Assembly: GCA_023213395.1 (NCBI GenBank)
Contig: CM041465.1
Coordinates: 216,945,741-217,009,740 of the forward strand
Reading direction: 5' to 3'
Source: Cycas panzhihuaensis
Taxonomy: Eukaryota > Cycadophyta
Length of the DNA stretch: 64,000 bases
The notes under the pieces: model-generated
Seen by the model: only the letters and a program-made list of their open reading frames with translations
Databases searched by the model: none
Told to the model about the DNA's origin: nothing
Position numbers and translations under genes: made by a program
Shown here: piece by piece, positions 45,135-57,632 of the stretch
Numbering within the stretch: position 1 is the stretch's first letter
How the letters are laid out: every line of letters begins with the position of its first letter

Positions 45135-45458
45135 TGTTAGTGTGGCAGTTAATACCAAGCCACATGATTAATGTTAAATGTGGATAGTTAAGTGTTAATT
45201 CAAAATGTGCAAATATCAAAGGGTCATAACCAACGTGTTGGACGTACTGTTTAGGGGATTATAAAAGATCTTGAAGTTTGTTGTAAATTCAATCAAGTGG
45301 AATAAATGTGATTGATTGATCTTTTGTGGTGGTTTTTTTATCGAAAGTTTTTCCCACGTAAAATCTTGCGTATTGTGTACTTTGCTTATTGATGGTTTGC
45401 TTGCTGTGTATGATCAAAATCCTATAGTTTAGAAAACATCTATGTATGTTTCTTCACA
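45135..45458 (+). repeat. Copia H 3' LTR (324 bp)
   Basis: Starts TGTTAGTGTGG after the polypurine tract and ends TTTCTTCACA. The next five bases are ccgac. The five bases before the 5' LTR are ccaat; two C-to-T type changes would make these a target duplication. Confidence 0.85.
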
Positions 45459-45463
45459 CCGAC

Positions 45464-48400
45464 GTCAATGATGCATTTATTCATCATTTGGTCCATCCTA
45501 GTAGACATATCTTCATACTCTATATATTTAATTATACCAACCCTTGTATTTATTTTAAGGAGTCTTCATCTTGACACCATATATTTAAGAGGGGATATTT
45601 ACCCTTTCTCTTGGTTATTCCACATAAATGAATATTCTCATTCCATTCCATTATTATGGCTCTTTGACTTGTAGGTATGATTATAATTACACTTCTCAAT
45701 TTTGTACAAGAGGGAAGTTGGAAGCATCCCTATAATCACGAACTACTCATCAACTACTTTATTAAGAAGTCTTTTTGAAGTGAATGTTGAAAGAAGGCAT
45801 GCCAAACTCATTTTGAGATTTAATATTACCTCATACAAGGTGTTTTTGAAGTAATAAGTTCTAAAGGGAAAATTCTTACACCCAATTAAGTCTTTGTTTG
45901 CAATTTTTGTCATAGAGAATATTATCAATCCTTGTTTAAGACTTCTTTAGGCATGTCAATGTCTAAAGTTATGCCCCTGTCAATCCTATACAGGAAAGTG
46001 ACCATAAGAATTTTTATGCTTATGGACTACCCCTTTCTTACCTTTCTATGAAGGTATTCTTCAAATAATAATTGTAATAAGGTAAGTCAAATTCTTGTTA
46101 GGATTTATATTTGTTACCAATTAGGTATTTTTCAAACACTAAATGCTAAGGGGAATATATTTCAATATCCCAAGAGTCTTCCTTAGTATTAAGGGAATGC
46201 TTTTCTACTTGGCCCATCAAGGAAAATATTTTGAGTAGTTAGGATCTTATAAGTCATTGTTTCATCTTCTCATTAATTAAAGGTTCACAAAGTTGACAAT
46301 CATTATTGTTAATCACTTCAACGCTAACCATAACTAATTAGGCTTGCAAGCAACTAAATAAATGACAAATGAATCAATAAATGTAAAGCATAGTGCTTGT
46401 AGTATATTTTTATTCTCATAACCCATACATGTTAGAAATTAAATGGGTTGTAAAAGCATTGCTATGTTTCAAACTCCCTGCTCCTTTCGTTTCATGGATG
46501 CAATTCATTTTATGGGTTTGTTCCCATTAATACAGTCTAGATGTCATGCAACTAAATGTTTGTCATGACCCCACTCAATTGAAGAGGTATAACTATCTCA
46601 CACTTCTATTAATTACGTCATGTATGTTTATCTAATGCTTATGTTCAGTACTATAAAGGGACATTAAGCATGCATTACTTTACTTCCATGGAGTATGGTT
46701 TTCATTGTATTGTTATGTATCGGACATAAAATTGTCTTAAGTTATTATGTAGTGATATTGACGTGTTTCTAACATAGTGCGTAGGACAGTACTATTATCA
46801 AACGCCTTCCACAAAGGTGATAAATATTTTTATGAATGCGTCAATACATTTACAATAAGGAATGCATGCTTCTTTTTTGTCACGCAAATAGTACTTAATG
46901 TTTCAATGGTCAATTAACTCATAACGAGAAACATACTTATTATACGTATAACTATTCACTATTGTAGCTTCCCAAAATATCCTAGAATTTAACTTTCTAA
47001 AATATGATAGTCCACCAACTTTTTAAACCATCAAACACAATAAGATAAGTGTGAGGGATTTCCAACAACTGATAGAAATCACTTATGAAGTATACATATG
47101 TTATTTCTTGTGATTTTTCTTGAAACATTGCCTAGATTGGTACTGTATGGATCAACCACATCAGATCCATATAACTCTAATGTGTGTAGGATGTACAGTC
47201 TTGCCATAATTGCCAACTACCCCCTTTTTATCCATTACTTAGATTTTATGAATTTTCTAAAGGTATTTTGGCAAAAAATTAATGTAAAGGAGCTTCTAAG
47301 CATGACATGCATATTATAATTACATCTACAGGCCTGTGCAACCTTACTGTATGGTTCTATACTTAGATGTATGGTCGTTTGCAAACTCATACAACCTTCT
47401 CTAAAATTGTTCAAAATTGACTTAAATGTGATGAAATCATTCATAATCATTTTTCAAGGGTTTTTAAGGTAGGATATGGATAGAAAAAGTATTTATAATC
47501 AATATAAGACATTTATTAGGAGTAATAAATGCCAACACAATCATAAATGATATTTTATCTAAGCAAAATAAAAATATAAGCTAATTACATCCATAAATAT
47601 AAAAATAATTAAATGTTGCATACCTCATTCATGGAGAAATACAAATTAATAATGATACATTCTCTTATAATCTTCACTTGAACTTGCTGTTGGATAATAG
47701 AGATTAAGTTGATGGAAAGGATTGATGCAATGCCCTTGGCATGCATCCTCTTCCTTTCCATTCCTTACTCTAGTAGCACGCCTGCGTTTCAATGATAGTC
47801 TGATGTTTGTTGGCTCTCTATATGTTCATATGGAAGAGTGTTTGGAAAAGAGGGAGCCTTGTCAAAGAAATTAGCTTGCTCATTAGCCAATGAGAAGCCA
47901 CCTCTTAACAACTCTTCTTCATAATTTGACTTTATAGTTTGAAGTTAAGTTATGCTCTTTAATGAGTTGCTTTCTTAAAAGTTGTGCAACAGCTCTTTTA
48001 CCCTCTTAAACATAACCACTTCACATTCTCGGTTTGATTTAAAATTATTTCTTCTAATTAATGAGGATCTAGCCATTTGAGGATTGTTTTGAGGGGTGGG
48101 GGTAAAATTCCCTCTCTTGACAATAAGTAGGTATTTTCCATAGAGTTTATGGGGATTGGACTTGTTAAGTCATGTGTTGTGACTTCATAATGCATATGCT
48201 CCCTTTCGATAGGAGGCCTAAGTATTGGTGTTGGATGACATATTATCATTACATGTTTGTACATTTAGACCTAGTCGTACACGTGTTGCCATCCTTTGGT
48301 GACATTTTTTTTCTTGTGTATGCTTAGATATTGATGTCGAATGATACATTAGCACTTCATAATGCTCATATTCCCCCCTTTATAGGAACCCTAGATGCTA

Positions 48401-50822
48401 ATATTGGTTGACAGGTTATCACTTCATAATGATTACATCCTCCTTTGTATTGATACTCACATTCCCCTTTGTACTTACGAGGATACATTAATTAGTAGGT
48501 ACTTGTCATGGAGTTTATAAGGATTATAGTTGTTAAGTCATGCGAAGTTGTGAGACAATATATCATGTGATGTGTTTCTTGGAATACAAGAGGAAATGAA
48601 AGGAGGTGCCATGCACATGCAAAGATTGAAACAAAAGACAATAGATATCATATTATTATCATAGTCATTTCAATCATTTCCTAAAAGGGAGTATTGAGTA
48701 TAATGGCTGAATAAGGGATTCATGTTTAGGGCTTGATGGTTATACGCATAAAGTAGAGCTTGTTACAATCATGAAGCTTGCCTTTTCAAGACCTTTATGC
48801 AACTTGGCATTCTAAATGTCCACCTACTCTTTGTCAAAGTTCCACTAAGAGGCAACGATCAATGAAAGGGGTTAGTACCATAAAAGAAAGCCATTTACTA
48901 GTTATAAATGCTTGGCCAATCATGATGAGGGATGGAACCACCCTTCTAGCTCAAGGGGATGCCTTGAATTAGTTATGCATCATATCCTTATCCCTCTTGA
49001 GTGCATTGGGATTAGCCATTCAATGGTTTTTGGTGCAAGTCACATAATGACCCCTTCAGTGGAGCAATGTTTCATTTTGTTCCCTCTCCATTGCTAGAGA
49101 AAAATAACTCTAGGATGCATTACCAATCATCCATTCTCAATCACTAGAAATAAGAGTCCATATGATTCCATCACTTAGCACCCTCCCATGTGTCATGAAA
49201 TATGCCTTGCCTTGGTTGTTAGCAAGGGGAAAGACAAAATCCAATAATGGTATGAGCAAGGATTGAGACAAAGCCCAACTTCATGGATAACTTGTTACCT
49301 CTTAATAGGGGATGGCTGACTTTTCCATCCCCATATTACATTTAACATGGAACTTGGTCCATTAGGTGTCCATGTAGATTTAGTCCATTAGATTGCTAAC
49401 TATTGAGGGGCTTATGGTCTTATATGGGAAACATGGCCTTATTTTTAGGTTACTAGATGTAATGACCCAATGCAATCAATTACAAAAGGAGATGGAAAAT
49501 GGAGTGAATGCAATGAGACAAAAAGCCAAGCATCACGATATGTGATACACTTCAAATTCAATAAGAAATGACAATCTTGTATATTTACATTACTTATTTG
49601 AAAGGACATATCTTTTGATGTAATAGACACATCCCTTCATTAATATTAACTAGTTTTGATTAAATCCATAATCATAATTTATTCAATCATTGTTTATTTA
49701 GGATGGCTTTAGGTCTATATATTTTTTTAACAAGAAAATGCTTGTAAAGTGGGGTTGACCCTTCAGTGTAAGGCACCATGGGATCGGGGGAACTATTTCA
49801 CCAAAATCACCTAGGACTTGCACTTGCACCTAGCCCTATCCACTTTGGAAACACTGACAACATACATCTTCATGCCCTCCAATAGCATGAAGGGATACAA
49901 AGACTAAAAACATAATATTTATGAGCCTATAGTCTTAACACATACTAGCACGCTAAATCAACACATCAAACTACCATGAACTGCATGACATCTCAAATTA
50001 AGTGCCACCATAAGACCCTTGTAATCTTCCGTCCAATAGTCATGAAAGAAAACATATGCCCCTATTCTGGGCACAAAAGCCTCATGAAATCAAGTGGACA
50101 TCACACCATGGAGCAAATTGCAAGTTGACCACAGTCATCAATAACTCGAGCTCCACATTGTACCATGAAGCAATTTGCAATTCATTTACTAACACAAATA
50201 ACATCTTGAACTCCACTCCTCAATTTACATGGTCTGACATGCAACTAGGCCCTGCCACCAACGAATGCATGTCGTATTGCCATCACATGCACTGCCCCAA
50301 AGTGTGAATGCCAACTAGCATACCCCTTTTGTTAAGGTAGTTCAAAACCTTTAAATATTTCCCCTTTTATAATATGGTCTTTAAAATATGGGCTGACTAT
50401 AGAGTATAGCTAGCCAGCTTACCTGATGAAGACTTCAAATTCTAAGTTCATAAGATCACTGTCACCATAACAAACATGCCCCATAACCAAGGGCATGACC
50501 AACCAAGCGGGCCAACTCACAACATATACTCGCAATGAACCTTGTCAAATTACAAGTTGGAGTTGTTCCCAAGCATTATCTCCAATATACAAGCTTTAGA
50601 TCCCATACATAAATGATTGTGATTTCAACACATACGTCCCCATGGATCATAAATAGTCTACACTTTGTTTGCCAATCTACAACACACCATCCTCTGTAGA
50701 ATGCAATATAGCCCTTTGACTAGCCCTCCAGGTTATCAACAATATCCACTGATATCACGTGTAGTCCACAACCATAATTAGACAACAGATAGCCTAAAAA
50801 CACAACCTCCTCACCTTTCCTT
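45464..50822. other. No gene recognised
   Basis: 5.4 kb of AT-rich, non-coding sequence. 48256-48376 is the partner of the dispersed repeat at 21357. Within 48130-48550 several diverged internal repeats occur, such as agtttat-ggatt-ttgttaagtcatg at 48140 and 48515, and ttcataatg followed by a pyrimidine run at 48184, 48356 and 48434. Short frames elsewhere (for example 48778-49097, 50056-50307) have no recognisable similarity. Confidence 0.5.
48256..48376 (+). repeat. Dispersed repeat, copy also at 21357-21480
   Basis: See the partner; the common core includes acatttagac, ttgccatc and ttggtgacat. Confidence 0.6.
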
Positions 50823-50827
50823 CATCA

Positions 50828-51125
50828 TGAAAAGAGTGGATCTATCCTTCATCTCCATGCACTAAACACAAAGGCAAACATGGGAGCAAGAGAGACTTGA
50901 GAGAAAGAAAGTAGCTCTCACAAAATGGGGAGGTAAAGAATGAATCTCCTCCATTGAGCTTTACTTTTATATTGAGAGAGGGAGCATTTGGGTTAGGTGA
51001 AATGAAATTACACATAATGCACATGAAAGTGCATTTCACTTAAGTGATCTAATTTAAAGTTCACTTAAGACCCTTTTTCCAAATAATCAACTAATGTAAT
51101 GACCTTATGTCATTAACCCTTTTCA
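50828..51125 (-). repeat. Element D 3' LTR (298 bp)
   Basis: On the - strand TGAAAAGGG...CTCTTTTCA. A TATAAAA box lies at 50965-50971 and a 12-bp palindrome TCACTTAAGTGA in U3 at 51036-51047. Confidence 0.93.
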
Positions 51126-51141
51126 ATCTCCCCCTTAATGG
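51126..51141 (-). promoter_or_regulatory. Polypurine tract of element D
   Basis: On the - strand ccattaagggggagat directly precedes the TGAAAAG start of the 3' LTR. Confidence 0.88.
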
Positions 51142-51575
51142 TAGAAGGTCATTTCATTCTATTTTATTCTATCCTATGAGGTCTTCATTTGAGCCTCTTA
51201 CAAAGCAAACTAGTATGATACTTTTATGGGAAACCCTCATGGGAAGAAAACCCACAAATTTTCTAATCTACTAACTTGGCTCAGGCAGCTCTTTAAATGT
51301 AGCCAGATAGCCAATCAGTACAATAAATTTTGTAGCTGAAATCCACTGAGTCTCCATATACCATTTGGTCATCCCCCATGCCCTTTTGGGTTTTCACAGG
51401 TTCCGATTTTCCAAAATGATACAACCCTTATCCTTTCGCGGCGACATGGGGTTTTCACGTATGGGATAGAGGTAGACTTACTGTTGTCCTTCGGCGCCGA
51501 GAAGGGGTTTTGAGGAATGAGAGAGAGTATGATGGTGGTATTGTCATCTCCTTCAATCGACCGAGATGGAGGCGC
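51142..51575 (-). other. Element D 3' non-coding stretch
   Basis: About 430 bp between the end of RNase H and the polypurine tract. No frame. It contains cttcccatgagggtttccc (about 51230-51255), which resembles the U5 pieces of other copia LTRs. Confidence 0.4.
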
Positions 51576-52230
51576 TAAGGTCGAGTTGCTTTTAATCGCT
51601 CAAACTTCACCGTCTTGAGTGGTTTGGTGAAGATATCGGCCACTTGATCTATTGTGGGCAAGACTCTAATTCAATTCTCCCATCATCAACTACTTCTCTA
51701 ATCCTCTCCACTTTTCTACTTATATCTTTCCTACCATCATCAAATACACCATTTTTACCCATCTCCATTCTACATTCATTATCTACATCTAACCTACTAG
51801 AAGTTATTTGGGTGGGATTTAATGTATTGAATAATTTTGTAAGCCATATGACCTCCTTGGTTGTCTCGTATAAAGAATGTACTCCTTCAGCTTGAGTCTC
51901 GCAACTATCTTTTGGCGTCTGGATGTGGATGATATTGGTGGTGTTGGAAGAAATGTTACGCACCTGCACGTAGATCTTCCCGTGTCTTTATCTCCGCAAA
52001 GTCTCGAGTCTCGTGTATGCATAAAGTTTAAATTTCGCATTGGGTTCATACAATGCACCATATTTGCTAGTCGCCTTTAGGTACCTCAACACTGTATTGC
52101 GACTTGCCAATGATTCTCGCTTAGGATTTGTCATGAATCTTGCAAGAATGCCGACAGAGTGTGCAATATCCGCCTTGTGTTGGTAGTATAGATGAGACTA
52201 CTTACAAGTTGCTCAGAGTGTTGCGTCCGC
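51576..52230 (-). pseudogene. Element D RNase H, broken
   Basis: From high to low coordinates: 'DSRLCGDKDTGRSTCRC' (about 52020), where D-S-D-W of the domain start is altered, then in another frame 'LYETTKEVIWLTKLFN' (51860) and 'REVVDDGRIELESCP' (51690). After a shift follows 'IDQVADIFTKPLKTVKF' (about 51640-51590). The order is that of a copia RNase H, but catalytic positions are doubtful and frames change at least twice. Confidence 0.75.
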
Positions 52231-53095
52231 CTCCCTATTGTCACCATCAATCGAGAGCTTAATATTAGGCTCCATAGGTGTATCCACCGGTCGAGCACCT
52301 TCCAACCGAAACTTTGTCAAGATCGTTGATATATTTTTCTTGGGAGAGAAAGATTTTGCCATCCTTTTGAGTTACTTCAATTCCCAAGTAATATTTCATC
52401 AACCCGAGGTCGACAATTCAAAAGTTTTAGCAAGGTCCTTCTTCACCGGCCGATTACACTGCTCACTATTCCCCGTTATGAGCATGTCATCCACAAAGAT
52501 TAAGAGGTAAGTGACTTTATCATTTTGGCGCTTGATGAATAATGTTGCATCAATATCTTGATAGTCACAAACCTCATATCCAAGTTGCCTCATTCTTTCG
52601 GACAACTTGGTAAACCAAGCACGAGGGCTTGCTTTAGGTCGATAAGGACTTTTTGAGCCTACAAACTTTATGCTCCCGATCAATCTCGTATCCTTCGGCC
52701 GAGCCATGTAAATTTCTTCTTTAAGGTCCCCATTGAGAAATGCGGTCTTAACATCGAGTTGGTGGATTTTCCAACCTCGCTGAGCGCCCAAGGCTATTAG
52801 AGTTCGATTGTAGGCCACTTGGTTGTAGGAGCAAAGATTTCAGTAGTCAATGCCTTCCCTTTGCGTGAATCCTTTTGCTACCAACCTCGCCTTGTGTTTT
52901 CTAGGGTGCCATCCGATCTATACTTGTTTTTGAACACCCATTTATTTTGAACTACCTTTCTTCCAAGTGGTAGATCAACAAGCTCCCATGTACCGCTCTT
53001 AATAAGAGATTGATACTCTTCGTTCATGGCATTTCTCCAAGCCGCATGCTTTACGCCTTCTTGGTACGTTAGGGGCTCTTCATTAAGAGCAAGAT
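52231..53095 (-). pseudogene. Element D reverse transcriptase
   Basis: The open part 52818-52399 holds 'IHQLDVKTAFLNGDLKEEIYM' and the catalytic box 'YLLIFVDDMLITG' (FVDD intact). Between them the normally invariant L-Y-G-L-K-Q-x-P-R-A-W reads P-Y-R-P-K-A-S-P-R-A-W, with T-to-C and other changes that are not simple methylation decay. Upstream, around 52900-53000, the start of RT is recognisable in broken frames. Downstream, 'HSVGILARFMTNPKRESLASRN' is visible near 52170. Confidence 0.82.
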
Positions 53096-54440
53096 GCGCT
53101 CACGGGTTCAAGCTCAACGGAAAGTGATTCATGCATCCTTGCTCTATGGGCACTTCTAGTGCCGCTTTGCCTACCTCATCCGGGTCGCATGTCCTTGTGT
53201 AGTAGGCTTCACGAAAACCTCGAGTTGGGAATGAGGTTTTCATTTCCACAACCTCTTGGTCTTCGCTTTGATCCCGAAAAGGATCATGTGAAATATTTGG
53301 CACGGAGGAAGTTGACGATCTTTGGAGAAGATGGGCCACCACGGATGTTGGAGAAGATGATCCTTCGCTATGGCTTTGCCTTTGTCAACTTGGTCGCTCA
53401 CAAATGATGGTGCTTCGGATGTGTACACATTGGATTGGAGTCACGACTTGTATCCTTCGAGGCTCTATTGTCGATTCCAAGATTTTAAGCATCTGTCAAA
53501 GATCTCCCCTAAATTTTGGAATCTGACATCAAATTCAAGAGCATCATTAAATCGATATGAAGGCCTTGGAGTCAAGTCTCGAGTAATTGATCTTCGCCTC
53601 GCAAAGATAACATCTCTAGTGATGATGATTTTGCGCTCAAGGTATAAAACCTTGTATCCCTTTTGTCCATAGGGTATCCGACAAAGATGCCTTTGATGGC
53701 TCTATCTTGGAGCTTATTTCTATGTTCCCGCAAAATATGAGCATAACAAGTAGAGCCAAAAATTCAAGTGCGAGATAGAGGGTTTGTCCATACCACATTT
53801 CATGTGGAGAGGGGCCGAGCTTGGAGGGACTAACGGTGTTGATGCAATACATGCTGCCCGTATAGCCTCAAATTTCAAAGATAGATAGGGACATTCTTAT
53901 ATACCAAAGATAGCACGAGCCATATTCATGATGGTCCTGCTCATACGCCTAACTCCATTTTTGGGTGTACCGCAATGATGGTCCGATGTTTGATTCCACG
54001 TTGACGTAGGTACGATTCAAACTCATTGGATGTGTACTCGCCACCATTGTCATCCCCGAGTATTTTGATCTTGAATCCATTCATTTTCCACGCGCCTTGA
54101 AAGCTTGAAACATAGAAAAGCTTCATCTTTCTTTGCAAGAAAAGCAACCCATACTTTCTTGGTAAAATCATCAATGAAAGTAATATAGTACCACTACTTG
54201 ATAGAAGGGATGGGCATAGGACCGCATATATCCGAGTGTACAAGCCGCAAAGGTTGGGTAGATTTCCACCGACTATGAGGAAAGGGTTGTCTTTGAGATT
54301 TAGCAATAATACATGCTTCACATTTAAAGGGCTTGAGGGGAACTTAGGCAAACCAGGAAGAGTGTCTTGTAGTTCTCTTAAACGATCAATTTTGATATGG
54401 CCCATACGAGCATGCCATAGAGCTTGGGACAACTTTTGAG
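53096..54440 (-). pseudogene. Element D integrase and linker
   Basis: 'LWHARMGHIKIDRLREL' (54415) gives the zinc-binding histidines, but the cysteine box ('VKHVLLLNLK') has lost its cysteines. 'ILGDDNGGEYTSNEFESYL' (54060-54000) has the second Asp region, and 'YCINTVSPSKLGPSPHEMWYG' (53850) the end of the core. The part 53640-53100 is a Ser/Pro/Glu-rich linker in several frames. Not translatable as one protein. Confidence 0.78.
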
Positions 54441-54529
54441 GAGTCGTGGTTGTGGTAAAACAAATTCATCATCAACATAGTTGACTTCAGAGGATGGTGA
54501 GCCAGTTAGGCCGAAAAGTTTACCATCAA

Positions 54530-54960
54530 GAATTCCGGTCATAACCACAGCATTTGAAGGAGGGTGAATGACACGTAGAGTTTGATTGTTTGCGCTACAC
54601 TCGGATCAAATCCACGAGAGACAAGGGTGGACAGGAGAGCGATTCGCTCAGAAAGCGAGAATATATAAAACATCAACAAGTGTAAAACTGGAAGGCACAG
54701 GAGTTTCGTGCAAACTGCTCCAAGTCCTTCGATCGGCCGAGATGATTTGTCGACCATGTGTACAACACCACGAACTTGAGTCAAAATCTTGAAAGAACTG
54801 GCGATGACAAGTCATGTGTTGTGTTGCTCCAAGATCCATGATCCACGATGAAGTATTTGAGGTAGCACTATTTGCAACTCCAAGTGGTGAAGGCAAAAGT
54901 GAATAAGCATAGCCACAATGAGCCTCAATATACTTAGTGGATCTATCAACAACATTTGAT
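54530..54960 (-). pseudogene. Element D protease
   Basis: Frame 54896-54648 shows the active site 'SSWIMDLGATQHMT' (D-L-G-A in place of D-S-G-A), then 'QFFQDFDSS'. Downstream residues shift frame near 54760-54650. The change of the second active-site residue to Leu would probably inactivate it. Confidence 0.75.
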
Positions 54961-55079
54961 GAAGTGGTCCCAATTCTTTGAAGGTGTGCATGAGCAAATT
55001 CGTTCCACCAAAAGCATCTTCAAAAGAAGTATTATCAACATTATGTGCACCATGGCGTTGATAACTTGGTAGTTTGTTG

Positions 55080-55920
55080 GTGGCGCTCGCAATTTTTGGC
55101 ATAATGTCCTCTTCTATTACACCTTTGGCACACGATTGTTTGATTTCCAGTCAAGTATTAGACCGGCCGATTGTCTCTCGATTCATCGGATCTAGGTCCA
55201 AAGTTGATTATTTTGCCCTTGGCCTTGAGACTGCTTTTTGTTGGAATTGAGGAGCCTGTTGACTAAGAGGACGTTGTCCTTGTTGTCTACCTCTTCCTCT
55301 TCCTCGGAAATTACCACCTCTACGAGAGTATTGAGCTTGATTTGTGGTGTATCAAAGATCTTCTTCCACTTCAAAAGCGGATCAATTGGATCCGATGTAG
55401 TGGCAAAGTTGGTATCAAAGGTCTTATCAAATTCAATGAACTTATCGAAGATCCTCAAAGTTTAGGGTCTTTAAAGTTCCTTTGGATTGAAGACTCCCCA
55501 ATAGATTTTATAATCGGGATATGGAGACATGGTGAATCAAGAAAGCCCATGTAATGCATTGAGTTTTAAAATCTTTATCAATGGCTTGCTTGATTGGACG
55601 AAGGAGATTGATTGTCTCACTTGCATGTCCTTTTGCATTTTCAATTTGTTCATCTTGACAAAGACTAAGTGAACAAATTCTAAGTCTGATTTAGTGTCAA
55701 AGTTCTTCTTAAGAACTTCAAGAACTTTCCATGTTTGTATCATGTACTTCATCAATGAGATTATGCAGGAATAATCATGACAAGCGAGATCCCCGCACGG
55801 ATTTTATCATCATCAAGTTCCCATTGGCGTTTAGCTACGCCTTGATGGGGCGGCTTGAGCACCTCCTCAAGCAGCTTGTGGTAGTCAATGCAATGTGTGG
55901 TGTAGGTTGTAAGTGATCTC
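55080..55920 (-). pseudogene. Element D gag with intact zinc knuckle
   Basis: Broken frames 55916-55190 read a copia gag in the order 'KLLEEVLKPPHQGVAKRQWELDDDK' (split pieces), 'TWKVLEVLKKNF', 'LVFVKMNKLKMQK' and an acidic stretch 'EEEEEVDNKDN'. The zinc knuckle at about 55140-55100 is intact: C-Q-R-C-N-R-R-G-H-Y-A-K-N-C. It would bind element RNA. Several shifts separate these pieces. Confidence 0.75.
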
Positions 55921-56191
55921 TCCATAGACCTTCATACTTTGCGGCATTTCGACACCAAAGGAACCACATGTCCCAATTTTCTTTCCCTTTTAGAATGCAG
56001 TCACATTTTGCTTGAATTGTGAAGACATTACATCTTTTAGAAGGGAAGAAATGAACAAGGGACTATAAAAGTGATGGTAATAAATGACCGATCACTATTT
56101 ACAAATGGGAAATGTAATGAAGTAGTGTAGAAGAAGGAAGAAGAAGTGAGAATGGTTGCTCAAAGATGAAGGGAGCAACTTAGAGAAAAGT

Positions 56192-56385
56192 CACCAACAC
56201 TTGTGACAAATATTAACCTGACGCAGCAGGAATATGAGAAGAACTATGATAAAAATTGGCCACTAACACTTGTGGCAAATATTAACCTGACGCAGCAGGA
56301 ATATGAGAAGAACTATGATAAAAATTGGCCACTAACACTTGTGGCAAATATTAACCTGACGCAGCAGAATATGAGAAGCACTATG
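56192..56385. repeat. 69-bp tandem repeat, about 2.8 units
   Basis: Units start at 56192, 56261 and 56330. Units 1 and 2 differ at very few bases; unit 3 is partial and has lost one base in gcagcagg. Confidence 0.9.
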
Positions 56386-57270
56386 ATTGTGATTACACTA
56401 TGGATCACTTTTTACAAATAAGTAAGTGATCAATATACAAGATTGTAGGCCAATGTAGAAGTTGACATCATTAGGTTTACACAACTTGAAGCTCGAATGT
56501 AGGATGCGTAATCAACCCAATAACCTCTAACTTGTGTCCAACGTGTAGTTGAGGTTGTTGAAGGATGCCTAGGCTTCTAGTAGAATTAATTTGGCCTTCA
56601 CCCGCGATACCCGCAATCGTGCTTGGTGATGAAATCCAAGTCACAACGGAGCCCAGGTACTCCCAATCCTCACCCAGTTCACCAATGAGCAGCTATATAC
56701 CTCCTCTAAAGAGTGGTACGTGCATACCCATGGCTATGACGGATATTGGATCGGGTATATTTTAATCTTGTATTAAAGTTTCAATTTTCCTGGTTGGTTA
56801 TCAGGATGATCCCTGATTGAGGCACGATGGTATGGCTAACCAAACCTCACCAATATTCCGGTTTAGTCCAGACCCAACTTGAAACCCACACCTCCTTTAT
56901 GGCACTAAGATTACGCCAACCAAGGTATCTCAACCTTGGCGAGTGTGTGAACAGTACAAGATGGCGGAAAATAGCGTCGTGATGTTCCTTTTAGGAAGAG
57001 TGAAAAGATTATCGAATTGCATCAAACGTACATTTAACTGAAAATAATGCTTGCTTGGAGTGCTTGCTTGCTTGAAGTGTCTTTGGAGTGCTTGCTTTGA
57101 GTGATTTTAGAGTGCTGAAATGCAATGCTCAATAAGTGAGTGAGGACACCGGATATTGCTCCGATCCGTGTTTTTTTCTCACTTTTACAATGGGCTTTTA
57201 AGCCTTATAAAAAGGAAGAAATTTTCTTCATTTTTTTTTTTTTTTGTTAATACAAAAAAAAAGTACTCTT

Positions 57271-57632
57271 CACTAAATCTGCAATAACTTTCTCCCACGA
57301 TGTCGAAATGGAGTGCCGATTTTTGTGCCGCAAACTAGACTCGAGCTTCATCTTCGTAAAGTGGAATCAGTCCAAATGAGTTCGAACATTTTTGACAGCA
57401 AAGTTAGGAAATTATATTTTTCCAGAATTCTTACTAAAAATAACTGCTGTTCACTAAAACAGCAATAACTTCCTCATACGGCATCCAAATTAGGTGCCGG
57501 TTTTTGTGCTGGAAAGTAGACTCAGAGCCCCATCTTTGACAATTGGAATCACTTCAATTGGATCTCAGAGAAGATTTTGCGGACTGTGAAGTTCAGCAAT
57601 CAAATTGAATTTCTGCAGAAATTTCAGCTTTC
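57271..57632. repeat. Diverged 181-bp tandem duplication
   Basis: cactaaa[t/a]c at 57271 and 57452 opens two units that share gcaataact, ggtgccg-tttttgtgc, tagactc and ttggaatca at the same spacing. Confidence 0.7.

Noticed and set aside
56203-56421. 72-aa + strand frame with two identical 23-residue repeats
   Set aside because: Arises from the 69-bp tandem repeat in the leader of a - strand element; no coding support.
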